Source: Nonomuraea pusilla
GTDB taxonomy: Bacteria; Actinomycetota; Actinomycetes; Streptosporangiales; Streptosporangiaceae
Length of the DNA stretch: 64,000 nucleotides
Assembly: GCF_900109355.1 (NCBI RefSeq)
Contig: NZ_FOBF01000007.1
Coordinates: 248,001 to 312,000, forward strand
Reading direction: 5' to 3'
Positions 17,609 through 25,906 of this stretch are shown here, piece after piece. Positions within the stretch are counted from its first letter, which is position 1, and the number at the start of each line of letters is the position of its first letter. The notes under the pieces were generated by a model, which made no database searches, was not told the DNA's origin, and saw nothing but the letters and a program-made list of their open reading frames with translations. Position numbers and translations under genes: made by a program.

Positions 17609-18672
17609 CAGCGCCTGGCGCGCAGGGGCTCGCCGACCGCGTGCAGGTGGCTCAGCGCCTGCCGCCACGACTCCAGCAGCCCGCATTCGGCGTAGTCCAC
17701 GCCGAGCGCCGCGCAGTGCTCGCGGACGATCGGCCTGGCCACGCGCAGGTTCGGCGTCGGCATGCTGGGGAACAGGTGGTGCTCGATCTGGTAGTTCAGC
17801 CCGCCGAGCGCGGCCGTCGTGAGCCGCCCGCCGCTCACGTTGCGCGAGGTGAGCACCTGGCGGCGCAGGAAGTCCAGCTCGTCGTCCGCCGTGAGCACCG
17901 GCATGCCCTTGTGGTTGGGGGCGAAGGCGCAGCCGAGGTAGACGCCGAAGCAGGCCTGGTGGACGGCGAGGAAGGCGAGCGCCTTGCCGGGCGGCAGCAG
18001 CGCGAAGACGGCGCCGAAGTAGGCGACGTTGTGCGCGATCAGCAGCAGGGCCTCCAGCCTCCGGTCCTTCATGGACGGCCTGCGCAGCGCCCGCAGGCTC
18101 GACACCCGCAGGTTCAGCCCTTCGAGGGTGAGCAGGGGGAAGAACAGGTACGCCTGCCACCGGCCGACGAACCTGGCCACTCCCGTGCTGGAGCCGGCCT
18201 GCCTGCGCGACCAGACGAGGATGTCGGGGGCGACGTCGGGGTCGCGCTCCTCGTGGTTGGGGTTGGCGTGGTGGCGGGTGTGCTTGTCCATCCACCAGCC
18301 GTAGCTGAGCCCGGTGAGCAGGTTGCCCGCGACGAGCCCGGCGATCCTGCTGGAGCGGCGCGACCTGAACACCTGCCCGTGCGCCAGGTCGTGCGCGAGC
18401 AGGGTCACCTGGCCGAAGGCGACGGCCAGCAGCGCGGCCACGCCGAGCTGCCACCAGGAGTCGCCGGTGACGGCGGCCAGCGCCCACGCGCCGCCGAACA
18501 GGCCCGCGACCAGCGTCGCGCGGGCCGCGTAGTAGCCGGGCCGCCGGTCCAGCAGGCCGGCGTCGGCGATGCGGCGCGCCAGCCTGGCGAAGTCGCTCCC
18601 TCTGGCCCCCGGCGCGCGGGGGCTGTCCACCACGGTCACGTGTCCGTCTCCGATGCTCTCGCCGATGCCCAT
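17608..18672 (-). CDS. Fatty-acid (acyl-CoA/acyl-lipid) desaturase
   Basis: Membrane di-iron desaturase of 354 residues. The three histidine boxes are HDLAHGQ, HTRHH and QIEHHLFPSMP, in the order and spacing of the front-end/acyl-lipid family, with hydrophobic pairs between them. It introduces a double bond into membrane fatty acids using O2 and a ferredoxin or NADPH partner. It lies downstream of the flavoenzyme operon on the same strand, but a strong hairpin (18746-18771) separates them, so it probably has its own promoter. Confidence 0.93.
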   Translation of the reverse strand: MGIGESIGDGHVTVVDSPRAPGARGSDFARLARRIADAGLLDRRPGYYAARATLVAGLFGGAWALAAVTGDSWWQLGVAALLAVAFGQVTLLAHDLAHGQVFRSRRSSRIAGLVAGNLLTGLSYGWWMDKHTRHHANPNHEERDPDVAPDILVWSRRQAGSSTGVARFVGRWQAYLFFPLLTLEGLNLRVSSLRALRRPSMKDRRLEALLLIAHNVAYFGAVFALLPPGKALAFLAVHQACFGVYLGCAFAPNHKGMPVLTADDELDFLRRQVLTSRNVSGGRLTTAALGGLNYQIEHHLFPSMPTPNLRVARPIVREHCAALGVDYAECGLLESWRQALSHLHAVGEPLRARR

Positions 18673-18745
18673 GTCGTCCCTGCCTGCACATCACGCTATG
18701 CGCAAAAAGTGCAGGTACGTACCAGTCATCCCTGAGCATGGCGAA

Positions 18746-18771
18746 GGCGGGGGTCCGCACGGACCCCCGCC
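18746..18771. terminator. Strong hairpin terminator
   Basis: A perfect 11-bp stem (GGCGGGGGTCC) with a GCAC tetraloop. It follows the flavin monooxygenase gene and precedes the desaturase (both minus strand), so it should end the transcript of the 18.9-24.6 kb operon. Confidence 0.75.
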
Positions 18772-18819
18772 AGCAGGCATGATCATGGTGGTGCCTGCCC
18801 TACCACGGGAAGAGATCGG

Positions 18820-18839
18820 TGCCCCCGCCGCCGGGGGCA
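18820..18839. terminator. Second hairpin after the monooxygenase gene
   Basis: TGCCCCCG / CGGGGGCA with a CCGC loop, about 50 bp upstream (in the minus direction) of the stronger hairpin at 18746-18771. The two may form a tandem terminator. Confidence 0.5.
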
Positions 18840-18929
18840 GGGCCGCCCGCGGCGCCGCCTGGAACGGCGCCGCACGGCCCGCCTGTGGGTGGGGGACGGA
18901 ACGGCGGGGGCACCGTGACCTGAGCCGGA

Positions 18930-20063
18930 TCAGGTCAGCTGGAGCTCCGGCTGGCGGACGTGTTCCGCCTCGCCGAAGACGTGCAGATCCTCGCGGAAGG
19001 CCCGCAGGTACGCGTCGCGGTCGCGGAAGCCGGCCACGAGGGCGTCGCCGTAGTCGATGAGCTCCCTGTGGGCCAGGCCGCGCGGCTCGTATCTCGCGTG
19101 GAGCAGGTGGTCGAGCAGGGCGTGGTCGCCGTCGGCGGCGCAGACCACGTCGGCCAGGATCTCCGCGTCGCGCAGCGTGTAGCTCATGCCCATGCCGGTC
19201 ATGGGGTGGCAGGCGAACGCGGCCGAGCCGAGCAGCGCGGCGTTGTCCTGGTGGTAGGCCGCCACCCGCAGCGACGACACCTTGATGGGGATCCAGGTGG
19301 CGGGCAGCAGGTCGTTGAAGCTGTCGGAGCTGTCGGTGACGAACTCCTTGAGCGTGTCGAGCAGCCTCGGCACGCCGTCCTGGAAGACCTCCTTGTCCTC
19401 CTCGGGCGGCAGGCCGACGAAGACGCGGGCCCGCTCCCTGTCGATCGGGTAGAAGTAGGCGAGCCGGCCCTCCGAGCTGAAGTACAGCCGGTTGAGCTGG
19501 GCGACGCTCGCGCTGAGCGGCACGGTCGCCACCCGCATCATGAGCCGCTCGTACGGGATGCTGAGCTGGCCGATGCCGAGCGCCCTGCGCACCGCCGACT
19601 TGACGCCGTCCGCGCCGACGACGACGGCGGGACGCAGCCGGCGGCCGTCGCGCAGCGTCAGCTCCTCGACGTGCCCGCCGTCCATCTCGATCGTGTCGAT
19701 CTCGGCGTCGAACCAGAACCTGGCGCCCTCCATCGCGCAGCGCGCGTAGATGGTCTCGACCAGGTCGCGGTACGGCCTGATGACGTACCCGCCGGGGAAG
19801 CGGCAGTCCTGGATCGGGTCGCCGTCGTGGTAGTAGCGGATGAGGTCGCGCTTGAGGCCATGGCGTTCGACGAGGGAGGCGAGCCCGTGCCGGGCGAGCA
19901 CGCGCAGGCCCGGGGGCTTGAGGAAGTCGGCGCCTGCGGCGGGGATGGCAGGCCCCTGTTCGATGACGACGACGCGCCGGCCGCGGCGCGCGAGCAGCAA
20001 GGCCAGGAAGCAGCCGCCGAGCCCGGCGCCGACGATCGCTACGTCGCACGATGTGGTTGCCAT
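18930..20063 (-). CDS. FAD-dependent monooxygenase (UbiH/PHBH-like)
   Basis: Class A flavoprotein hydroxylase of 377 residues. FAD fingerprint GAGLGGCFLALLLARRG (residues 12-28, then IEQGP), the DG motif VVVGADGVKSAVRRALG, and the GD-like segment ALLGSAAFACHPMTGMGMSYTLRDAEILADV, where the usual GDAAH is replaced by GSAAF. It hydroxylates an aromatic or polyene substrate using NAD(P)H and O2; the substrate is unknown. Last gene of the operon starting at 24632, 25 nt after the exporter gene. Confidence 0.88.
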   Translation of the reverse strand: MATTSCDVAIVGAGLGGCFLALLLARRGRRVVVIEQGPAIPAAGADFLKPPGLRVLARHGLASLVERHGLKRDLIRYYHDGDPIQDCRFPGGYVIRPYRDLVETIYARCAMEGARFWFDAEIDTIEMDGGHVEELTLRDGRRLRPAVVVGADGVKSAVRRALGIGQLSIPYERLMMRVATVPLSASVAQLNRLYFSSEGRLAYFYPIDRERARVFVGLPPEEDKEVFQDGVPRLLDTLKEFVTDSSDSFNDLLPATWIPIKVSSLRVAAYHQDNAALLGSAAFACHPMTGMGMSYTLRDAEILADVVCAADGDHALLDHLLHARYEPRGLAHRELIDYGDALVAGFRDRDAYLRAFREDLHVFGEAEHVRQPELQLT

Positions 20064-20088
20064 GACGAGAGCCCTTCTGAAGATCGAT

Positions 20089-21723
20089 CTAGACGTGCGT
20101 GTGCCCGTAGCTGCCGGTGAGCGGGCCGGTTCCGGCCGTCTGCCGCTGCTGGGCGTAGGGGTGGGCGGGGGTGCGGGCGGGGTCGTGGGACGGCGCCGCG
20201 GCTCGCGTCTCGACGGGCAGCAGCGCGTCGGCCTCCGCGGCGACGGTGGCGAGGGTCATGCGCAGCTCCAGCAGCATCCGCCGGGGCACCTTGATCATCT
20301 CCTCGCCCGGGTCGGGGCGCAGGCGGGTGATCTTGGTGAGCGCCAGCGCGCCGATCAGCACCGAGATGCCGACGCACAGCGCGAGCGCCGCCGCGAGCCC
20401 GGCCAGCGGGCCCCTCATGAACGGGTGGTCGATGACGACCGACACGACCGCGATGCCCACGGCGCCGCCCACCATGCGGGCCATCGTGGCCGCGCCGACC
20501 GCGGAGGCGTACTGGCTGGGGTGCGCGGCCAGCGTGGTCGCCACGGACGTGCCCGGCGCGAGCGCGCCCACGCCCATCCCCATGACGACGCTGGCGATCA
20601 GCGCCCACACGGTGGGGCCGCCCTGCGTCAGCACGATCACGCAGGACCCGCCGCACAGCAGCGCCCCCGCGTAGATCAGCCCGTACGGGCCGATGCGCTT
20701 GACGACCCGGCCGGCCAGGTAGCTGGTGACGACGACGGCCACCGACGTGGGGGTGAGCCACATGGCCACCTCCAGCATCGGGTAGCCCAGGTGGAGGAGG
20801 TACAGCGGCTGGACGGTGAGCAGCCCGTACGACAGGGCGCCGAACCCCCAGGTGGCCAGCCAGCCCCAGACGAACCGGGGGCGGCGCCACAGCGCCAGGT
20901 CGATGGCGGGCAGCCGGTGGTGCCTGGCCTGCGCGAGCGCGCCGCCCAGCAGGGCCAGCGCGGCGATGCCGAGCCACACCACGTCCAGCCCCCAGGACAT
21001 CGCCTTGGAGATGGCCAGGACGATGACCGCGATGCCGGCGGCGAGCAGCCACGCGCCGAGCACGTCCGGCCAGCCCTTCGTCCCCGCGCGGCGGCCGGAC
21101 GGCAGGGCGACGCAGGCGGCCAGCAGCGCCACGCCCATGACGACGTCCGGTGCGAACAGCGCCCGCCAGCCGAACCCCGCCGCGAGCCAGCCGCCGCCCG
21201 CCTGCATGAGCAGGCAGCCGAGGCCGGAGGCGGAGCTCCACAGCGCGATCGCGCCGCGCCGCTGCTGCTCGGGCAGCTCGCCGAGGAGCAGCCCGAGGCT
21301 GGCCGGGATCATCGCGGCCGCGCCCGCGCCCTGCACGGCCCGCGCCGCCAGCACGGACGACCAGGACGACACCATGACGGTGGCGATGCCGCCCAGCACG
21401 AAGACGACCAGCCCGACGGCCAGCACCCTGCGGCGGCCGAACAGGTCCGCCCAGCGCCCGGCCGTGGCCAGCAGCGCCGCGATCGGCACGAACGCTGCGC
21501 TGGTCAGCCACACGAGGTCGCCGAGCGGCATCCCGGCGCCCGCGGGCGTGTACTTCAGCATCCCGACCGCCAGGGTGGTGGCGGTGGTGTCGGCCATCAC
21601 CGTCAGCATCACGCCGGCGCCGACCAGCCGCAGCATCAGCGCCTGGCGGCGGCCCGCACCGTTCGCGGCCGTGCCCGTCCCCTGGACGGCCGCTGGTGAC
21701 GTACGCACTGTGGATACCTCCAT
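20089..21723 (-). CDS. MFS drug exporter, DHA2 (14-TM) type
   Basis: 544-residue proton-coupled exporter with about 14 membrane helices. The A-loop GRWADLFGRRRVLAVGL and motif C region GAGAAAMIPASLGLLLGELP are characteristic. Unusually long hydrophilic C-terminal tail of about 70 residues. The gene lies within the flavoenzyme operon and may export its product or a toxic substrate. ATG 21723 is clear; the next gene upstream ends 64 nt before. Confidence 0.92.
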   Translation of the reverse strand: MEVSTVRTSPAAVQGTGTAANGAGRRQALMLRLVGAGVMLTVMADTTATTLAVGMLKYTPAGAGMPLGDLVWLTSAAFVPIAALLATAGRWADLFGRRRVLAVGLVVFVLGGIATVMVSSWSSVLAARAVQGAGAAAMIPASLGLLLGELPEQQRRGAIALWSSASGLGCLLMQAGGGWLAAGFGWRALFAPDVVMGVALLAACVALPSGRRAGTKGWPDVLGAWLLAAGIAVIVLAISKAMSWGLDVVWLGIAALALLGGALAQARHHRLPAIDLALWRRPRFVWGWLATWGFGALSYGLLTVQPLYLLHLGYPMLEVAMWLTPTSVAVVVTSYLAGRVVKRIGPYGLIYAGALLCGGSCVIVLTQGGPTVWALIASVVMGMGVGALAPGTSVATTLAAHPSQYASAVGAATMARMVGGAVGIAVVSVVIDHPFMRGPLAGLAAALALCVGISVLIGALALTKITRLRPDPGEEMIKVPRRMLLELRMTLATVAAEADALLPVETRAAAPSHDPARTPAHPYAQQRQTAGTGPLTGSYGHTHV

Positions 21724-21787
21724 GGGTCCGTCCCGCCGGGAGCTCGCTCCGGCGCGTGCCCGCCGGCGGGGTCGTGTCCGGTTGGTT

Positions 21788-23191
21788 CTAGGCGCCGTAG
21801 CGGCCGGGCGAGAGCAGGCCGTCCGGGTCGAGCGCCGTCTTGATCCGGTGGAGCATGCCGAGGCTCGCCGTGCTGGTCTCGGACCAGACGTCGGCCGCGG
21901 CGTGGTCGATGTCGGAGCGGTAGATGGCGCAGCCCTGGCCGCGCAGCAGGAAGCCCGCGTCGTTGCGGGTCCGGTGCGCCCGCTCGGCCGCGTCGCCCGC
22001 GCCCCGCTCGAAGAAGATCTGGATGACGCCGTTGGCCATGTGCTCGCTGACGAGGTTCCACTCGATCATCAGCGCGGTGCCGTGCTCGTCCACGGCCGAC
22101 TGGATCGCGGCGAGGACGTCCTCCGTCCTCCTGCCGTGCAGCGGCAGCAGCGGCAGCAGCACGAGGAAGCCCATCGGGCCGGCGTCGATCTGGTCGCAGG
22201 AGGTCACACCGAGCGCGGCGTGGATCCCGCGGCACGTCGGGACGCCCTGCGACATCAGGGCCCTGGTGTACAGCGGGTCGTCCGGGCCGATCTCGGCGGC
22301 GTCCAGCACGCGCAGACCGTGCGCGCCCTCGACGTCCGCCAGCGAGCGCCGCAGCAGCGCCGCGGCCAGGTCCACCGTCTCGGGGTCGCCGAGCAGCGGG
22401 CCGAGGACCGTGAAGAGCTCCGGGTCGGCGCCCGCGGGCAGCGTCCAGTCGCCGCGTCCGCGGGGGACGAGGCTCAGCTCGCGCACCCTGAACAGGCCGT
22501 CGGCGGGGTTGCCGCGGCGCAGGAACCCGGCCAGCGCGGCGAGCGTGGCGCCCGCCCGGTCGCGCGGCAGCCTCGCGTGGACCAGGCCGACCCTGCGGGG
22601 CCTGGGCACCAGCGCGACCGCCATGGCGGTGACGACGCCCAGGTTGTGCTGGACGAACGCCGACGTCAGGTCGGGCCCGGCGACCCGGCCGCGGTAGCGG
22701 CCCGACGGGTCGAGCCCCCCGGTGGTGACGACGCTGCCGTCGGCCAGCACCGCCTCCAGGCCGGCCGTGTCGTGCACGCGGGAGCGGATCGAGCCGTCGC
22801 CGCGCTCCAGGGCGTTGCCCAGGACCGAGGTGTCGGCGCAGGACGCGGTGACGTTCAGCATCCACGGGGTGCCGTGCAGCGCCTCGGCGAGCTGCGCCTG
22901 CGTCACGCCCGGCTCGACGACGGCGTAGCCGGCCTCCAGGTCGAGGCTGCGGATCCGGTTCATGCCGCCGAGGTCCACGACCACGTTGTCCTCGGTGACC
23001 GGCATGTCCGAGCCCATCCCCCAGTTGCGGCCCGTGCTGACCGGGTAGAGGCGGCGCTTGTCCGCCGCCGCGGCGCGTACCAGCTCGCGGACCTCGTCCA
23101 CGGTACGCGGCCGCTCGACGCCCGCGACGGGACGCGGGTGGTGTGCCCCCACATCACGCGGCCGCAACGCCGGCCGCGACAACTCCTGCAT
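21788..23191 (-). CDS. FAD-linked oxidase of the VAO/PCMH family
   Basis: 467 residues with an N-terminal FAD_binding_4 domain (VEELVRAAAADKRRLYPVSTGRNWGMG-like segment: RRLYPVSTGRNWGMGS, then VVVDLGGMNRI and YAVVEPGVTQAQL) and a C-terminal domain ending NDAGFLLRGQGCAIYR...LKTALDPDGLLSPGRY-like (IKTALDPDGLLSPGRYG). The whole plan resembles vanillyl-alcohol oxidase and p-cresol methylhydroxylase flavoproteins, which oxidise 4-alkylphenols. ATG 23191 has GAGGAG just upstream; a longer frame to 23269 overlaps the preceding gene. No cytochrome subunit gene is adjacent, so O2 may be the acceptor. Confidence 0.85.
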   Translation of the reverse strand: MQELSRPALRPRDVGAHHPRPVAGVERPRTVDEVRELVRAAAADKRRLYPVSTGRNWGMGSDMPVTEDNVVVDLGGMNRIRSLDLEAGYAVVEPGVTQAQLAEALHGTPWMLNVTASCADTSVLGNALERGDGSIRSRVHDTAGLEAVLADGSVVTTGGLDPSGRYRGRVAGPDLTSAFVQHNLGVVTAMAVALVPRPRRVGLVHARLPRDRAGATLAALAGFLRRGNPADGLFRVRELSLVPRGRGDWTLPAGADPELFTVLGPLLGDPETVDLAAALLRRSLADVEGAHGLRVLDAAEIGPDDPLYTRALMSQGVPTCRGIHAALGVTSCDQIDAGPMGFLVLLPLLPLHGRRTEDVLAAIQSAVDEHGTALMIEWNLVSEHMANGVIQIFFERGAGDAAERAHRTRNDAGFLLRGQGCAIYRSDIDHAAADVWSETSTASLGMLHRIKTALDPDGLLSPGRYGA

Positions 23192-23269
23192 GGCTCTCCT
23201 CGAAAGGGGTGAGATGGCGCTGTTTCGGGGCTTCCTCCGCCGCGCGGGCGGGGGAAGGAGGCTGCACAC

Positions 23270-23647
23270 TCAGGCGGTGTGCTGGAGCAGGTCGTCGATC
23301 GAGCCGATGGCCTGGTTGGACATCTCCCTGATCTCGCGCAGCCGCTGCAGGTACAGCTCCTGGCGCGACAGGGCGGGGACCGTGTCGCCCTCCTGCGGGG
23401 GCAGGTCGGGGGCGGTGTGGCCGGTGGAGGGGGCGCCGGCGTGGGCGGCGCGGGCGGCGGCGCGCCCGGCCCCGTACGGGTGGCGGCGGTGGCGTCCCTG
23501 CTCGGGAAGAGCGCCGGAAGCAGGGCCGGGAACAGAGCCGGAAGCAGGGCCGGAAGCAGGGCCGGAAGCAGGGCCGGAAGCAGGGCCGGAAGCGGTGTCG
23601 CGGGGCTCGTGCCAGGGTCGGCCGGGCGCGTGCGGGGGGGTTCGCAT
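23270..23647 (-). CDS. Small protein of unknown function with GPAS repeats
   Basis: 125 residues that I do not recognise. The N-terminal third is a low-complexity stretch of (GPAS)n encoded by a 12-bp tandem repeat; the C-terminal 35 residues (PALSRQELYLQRLREIREMSNQAIGSIDDLLQ) look like two amphipathic helices and are the probable functional part. AGGAGA stands about 8 nt before the ATG and overlaps the stop of the 38-aa frame. It lies between unknown genes and the VAO-type flavoprotein, so it may be a small partner subunit or a peptide substrate of the pathway; neither can be shown. Confidence 0.7.
   Translation of the reverse strand: MRTPPHAPGRPWHEPRDTASGPASGPASGPASGPASGSVPGPASGALPEQGRHRRHPYGAGRAAARAAHAGAPSTGHTAPDLPPQEGDTVPALSRQELYLQRLREIREMSNQAIGSIDDLLQHTA
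23516..23590. repeat. 12-bp tandem repeat coding for GPAS
   Basis: GGAAGCAGGGCC is repeated about six times (exact at 23516, 23540, 23552, 23564 and 23576; one variant at 23528). It lies inside the 125-aa gene and adds four residues per copy, so copy number can vary without breaking the frame. Confidence 0.9.
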
Positions 23648-23658
23648 CTGAGGGTCTC

Positions 23659-23775
23659 CTACCGGACGGGGGTGGTCGCGGGACGCCGCTCGCCGTGGAG
23701 CGGCGCCGCGCTCGGGGGGGTGATCGGGGTGACGGCGCCCGGAGTGCCCGGCGCCGTCGCCGCCCGGGTGGTCAT
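23659..23775 (-). CDS. Possible 38-aa peptide, coupled to the gene upstream
   Basis: A 38-codon frame (starts MTTRAATAPGTPGAV, ends RRPATTPVR). Its ATG overlaps the TGA of the 286-aa gene as ATGA, and AGGAAG precedes it by 5 nt, which is a good translation signal. The peptide is Thr/Pro/Ala-rich with no Cys and no recognised motif. It is in an operon with two unknown proteins and tailoring-type flavoenzymes, so a peptide precursor is conceivable but unproven; it could also be a chance frame. Confidence 0.45.
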   Translation of the reverse strand: MTTRAATAPGTPGAVTPITPPSAAPLHGERRPATTPVR

Positions 23776-24632
23776 CGGTTCTTCCTGGGGAGCGGCGCGC
23801 CGTGGTTGTGGACGCTGGCGGCGATGCGCCGCTCCGCCAGCCCCATGTGCGGACGTCCGCCGGAGGCGTGCCCCGGCTTGGTGACGCCCGAGCCGCGGAT
23901 CACGGTGCTGGCGCGCACCCAGCGGCGCGACTCCGCGAGCACCTCCCGCCGCGCCGCGGCCAGGTCGCCGTGCTCGGCGTGGCGCTCGCACACGGCGCGC
24001 GCCAGCACCCTGGCCATGACCAGGTGCTCCTGGCAGGCGGACGCGACCTTCGCCTCCAGCCCCATCACCTGGGCGAGGAGCAGCTGCAGGTACGGAAGGT
24101 CGGAGCCGCGTTCGAAGCCGTCCAGCTCGGCCAGGCGCCGCGGCCAGCGCAGCATCCGGCTCACCGCCGCGCAGGCGGCCTCGGCGGCGTGGGAGACGGG
24201 CACGTCTCCCGGGGTCAGCCCGTCCAGCCGTACGGCGAGGCGGGCGGTCTGCTCGAAGCCGGCGAGCCTGCGCAGCCCGCTCTGCAGCAGGCGGACGCGG
24301 TTCTGCAGGCAGGCGACGCTCCAGCCGAGCACGAGCAGGCGGCGGGCGTCGGCGTCGCAGTGCCAGCCGACGAGCGCCACCTCCCGCGCCATGCGGTGGT
24401 GGATCACCCACGACTCCTGCTCGGGGAGCGGGGACGCGGTGTCGATCCACACCTGGAGCCCGCCGGGGGGCAGGTCGGCGACGCCGACGGCCATGCCCTC
24501 GGGGGCCACCCTCGCGCAGATCCGCTGGACGACGCGGTGCTGGCCGGCCGTCTCCGGCGCCACGGGCACCGGGCCGTCCCAGACGGGAAGCTCGCGCTCC
24601 TGCGCCACCTCGGCCCTGGGCTCGATGCTCAT
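23772..24632 (-). CDS. Protein of unknown function (286 aa), first gene of the flavoenzyme operon
   Basis: I do not recognise this protein. It is soluble and largely helical, with Trp/Leu/Arg-rich segments (WVIHHRMAREVALVGWHCDADARRLLVLGWS, then NRVRLLQSGLRRLAGFEQTARLA) and no signal peptide. ATG 24632 was chosen because GGAGGTGG lies about 8 nt upstream; the frame continues further but into AT-richer promoter DNA. The C terminus (GASVHNHGAPLPRKNR-like, rich in basic residues) is probably disordered. It leads an operon with the 38-aa frame, the 125-aa protein, VAO-type oxidase, exporter and monooxygenase. Confidence 0.72.
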   Translation of the reverse strand: MSIEPRAEVAQERELPVWDGPVPVAPETAGQHRVVQRICARVAPEGMAVGVADLPPGGLQVWIDTASPLPEQESWVIHHRMAREVALVGWHCDADARRLLVLGWSVACLQNRVRLLQSGLRRLAGFEQTARLAVRLDGLTPGDVPVSHAAEAACAAVSRMLRWPRRLAELDGFERGSDLPYLQLLLAQVMGLEAKVASACQEHLVMARVLARAVCERHAEHGDLAAARREVLAESRRWVRASTVIRGSGVTKPGHASGGRPHMGLAERRIAASVHNHGAPLPRKNR

Positions 24633-25238
24633 CTGCGGCCACCTCCAGACCCGTGGGGGTCCTCGGTTCTTCGTAAATTGACACTTAATCGTGCCGCCCT
24701 TGATCCTCGACATGCACCGCTTCTCTGTCAACTCTGACTTTACGAAGACCGCATGAATGAGCGGCGCCGAGGAGGGGTACGCGCCACGGGGGCCGTACGC
24801 GGACGGTGACCGTCCAGATGACGACCGGATCTCGGCCGGAGGCCGGCACCGGAGCTGCGGCGGGGAGCGCGGACGGGTTTCTGCGGCCGCTCGGCCGGCA
24901 CCGCGCGAGGGTGCGGCCACGACGCGAAGCCGCGGTTCCGCGAGTCGCGGGGAACGCTGTTTCGCCTGCTGGCAGCGGTTGCCGGCGGCCGGGACGCGCG
25001 CCGCGCGAGCATGGGACGATCGCCTGGACCTCTCGCCGGAAGCGACCGCGGGGGCCGTGGGCGGACGGCCGCGCGGGCGATCACGCTCCGCAGTCGCCCG
25101 AGCCGGGCTTACCGCCCGGACAGTTCTCCCTTACCCCCGCCACCGCCCACCAGGCGGCGAGCGCGCGACGGCTCCCGTCAAGCGTGAATTAACGTCAGCA
25201 CCGCGTCTCGCGGGCTCGCGTCAACTGCAGAGCGCCGT
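24633..25238. other. 606-bp region upstream of the flavoenzyme operon
   Basis: The left 120 bp are relatively AT-rich and hold the inverted repeat listed separately. From about 24760 to 25200 the DNA is GC-rich with open frames on both strands, none with a credible start or protein composition. I see no gene here. Confidence 0.5.
24668..24748. promoter_or_regulatory. Long-spaced inverted repeat (candidate operator pair)
   Basis: TCTTCGTAAA (24668-24677) and TTTACGAAGA (24739-24748) are perfect 10-bp inverted copies, 61 bp apart, in the AT-rich leader of the flavoenzyme operon. A TTGACA (minus strand, about 24726-24731) lies between them. This could be a two-site operator that loops across the promoter. 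Confidence 0.5.
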
Positions 25239-25877
25239 TCACGACCGGCGTCGGGGTTCCGCCGGGGTGGGGTGTCCGGTGAGGGCGGCGTCGCGGCCCT
25301 CGCGGGAGCCGGCGTACACGTCCCTCCGCAGCCGCTGCAGCCGCCCCACCGGGTGCAGGTCGGGGCGGCTGTTGAGCACGGGGTCGAAGGTCAGGTCACG
25401 GCCGGGGAGCGCCTCGCGCAGGAGCAGCCGCGCCAGGTAGCGGGTGCCCGTCCACAGGTGGAACACCAGCGGGAGCGCCCGCGGCAGCAGGGCGGGGTCG
25501 GCGGGCGCCCACGGCCCCTCCGGCCTGGCCACCAGCGGACGGACCCTCGCGCCGCAGCGGTAGGACGTCAGGCTGGAGTACGGCCCCGAGGTGAAGCTCC
25601 GCCTCGGGAACGGCACCCGGCCGAAGAGCCCGGTCGACAGCAGCAGGTCCACGCCGTCGGGCAGCCGCACGGCGAGGCCCAGCACGTCGGGCAGGCGCCC
25701 CGGCAGGGACAGGCCCTTGGACAGGCGGGCGAGCACCTCGTGCTCGCCCCGCTCGCCCAGCACCGGGTTCTCGATCTGGATGGTCCCGGCCAGCAGCATG
25801 CCGCGCGGGTGCAGCGCCCTGCCGCGCCGCAGCGCGGCGACGAGGCGTCCTGCGGTGCGCGCCGTGGAGGTCCGCAT
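25239..25877 (-). CDS. Catalase-fold-like protein, often annotated phosphodiesterase
   Basis: 212 residues. Homologues in actinobacteria are usually labelled phosphodiesterase or hypothetical, without evidence I know of. The pattern ALHPRGMLLAGTIQI ... HEVLARLSKG ... LPDVLGLAVRLPDGVDLLLSTG parallels the catalase core (VVHAKG, VFVRFSTV, VRDVRGFALKFYT, DLVGNN), with the distal His kept (His in LHPRG). The segment carrying the proximal haem-ligand Tyr is not recognisable, so haem binding is doubtful. It follows the DUF4142 lipoprotein gene by 29 nt on the same strand. Confidence 0.6.
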   Translation of the reverse strand: MRTSTARTAGRLVAALRRGRALHPRGMLLAGTIQIENPVLGERGEHEVLARLSKGLSLPGRLPDVLGLAVRLPDGVDLLLSTGLFGRVPFPRRSFTSGPYSSLTSYRCGARVRPLVARPEGPWAPADPALLPRALPLVFHLWTGTRYLARLLLREALPGRDLTFDPVLNSRPDLHPVGRLQRLRRDVYAGSREGRDAALTGHPTPAEPRRRS

Positions 25878-25906
25878 GCCGCTCACCTGCCCAGGGGCGG
25901 CGCGTG

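Noticed and set aside
18673..18929. Small peptide gene (about 31 codons, cysteine-containing) between monooxygenase and desaturase
   Set aside because: Its codons span the perfect terminator hairpin at 18746-18771 and no ribosome site precedes it.
23270..23775. Confident RiPP cluster call
   Set aside because: No recognised maturase (no LanB/C, radical SAM, YcaO or B1/B2 proteins) and no conserved core peptide motif; kept only as a possibility.
24757..25440. 227-codon plus-strand frame
   Set aside because: Arginine/glycine-rich with no recognisable domain, and it runs antisense into the catalase-like gene.
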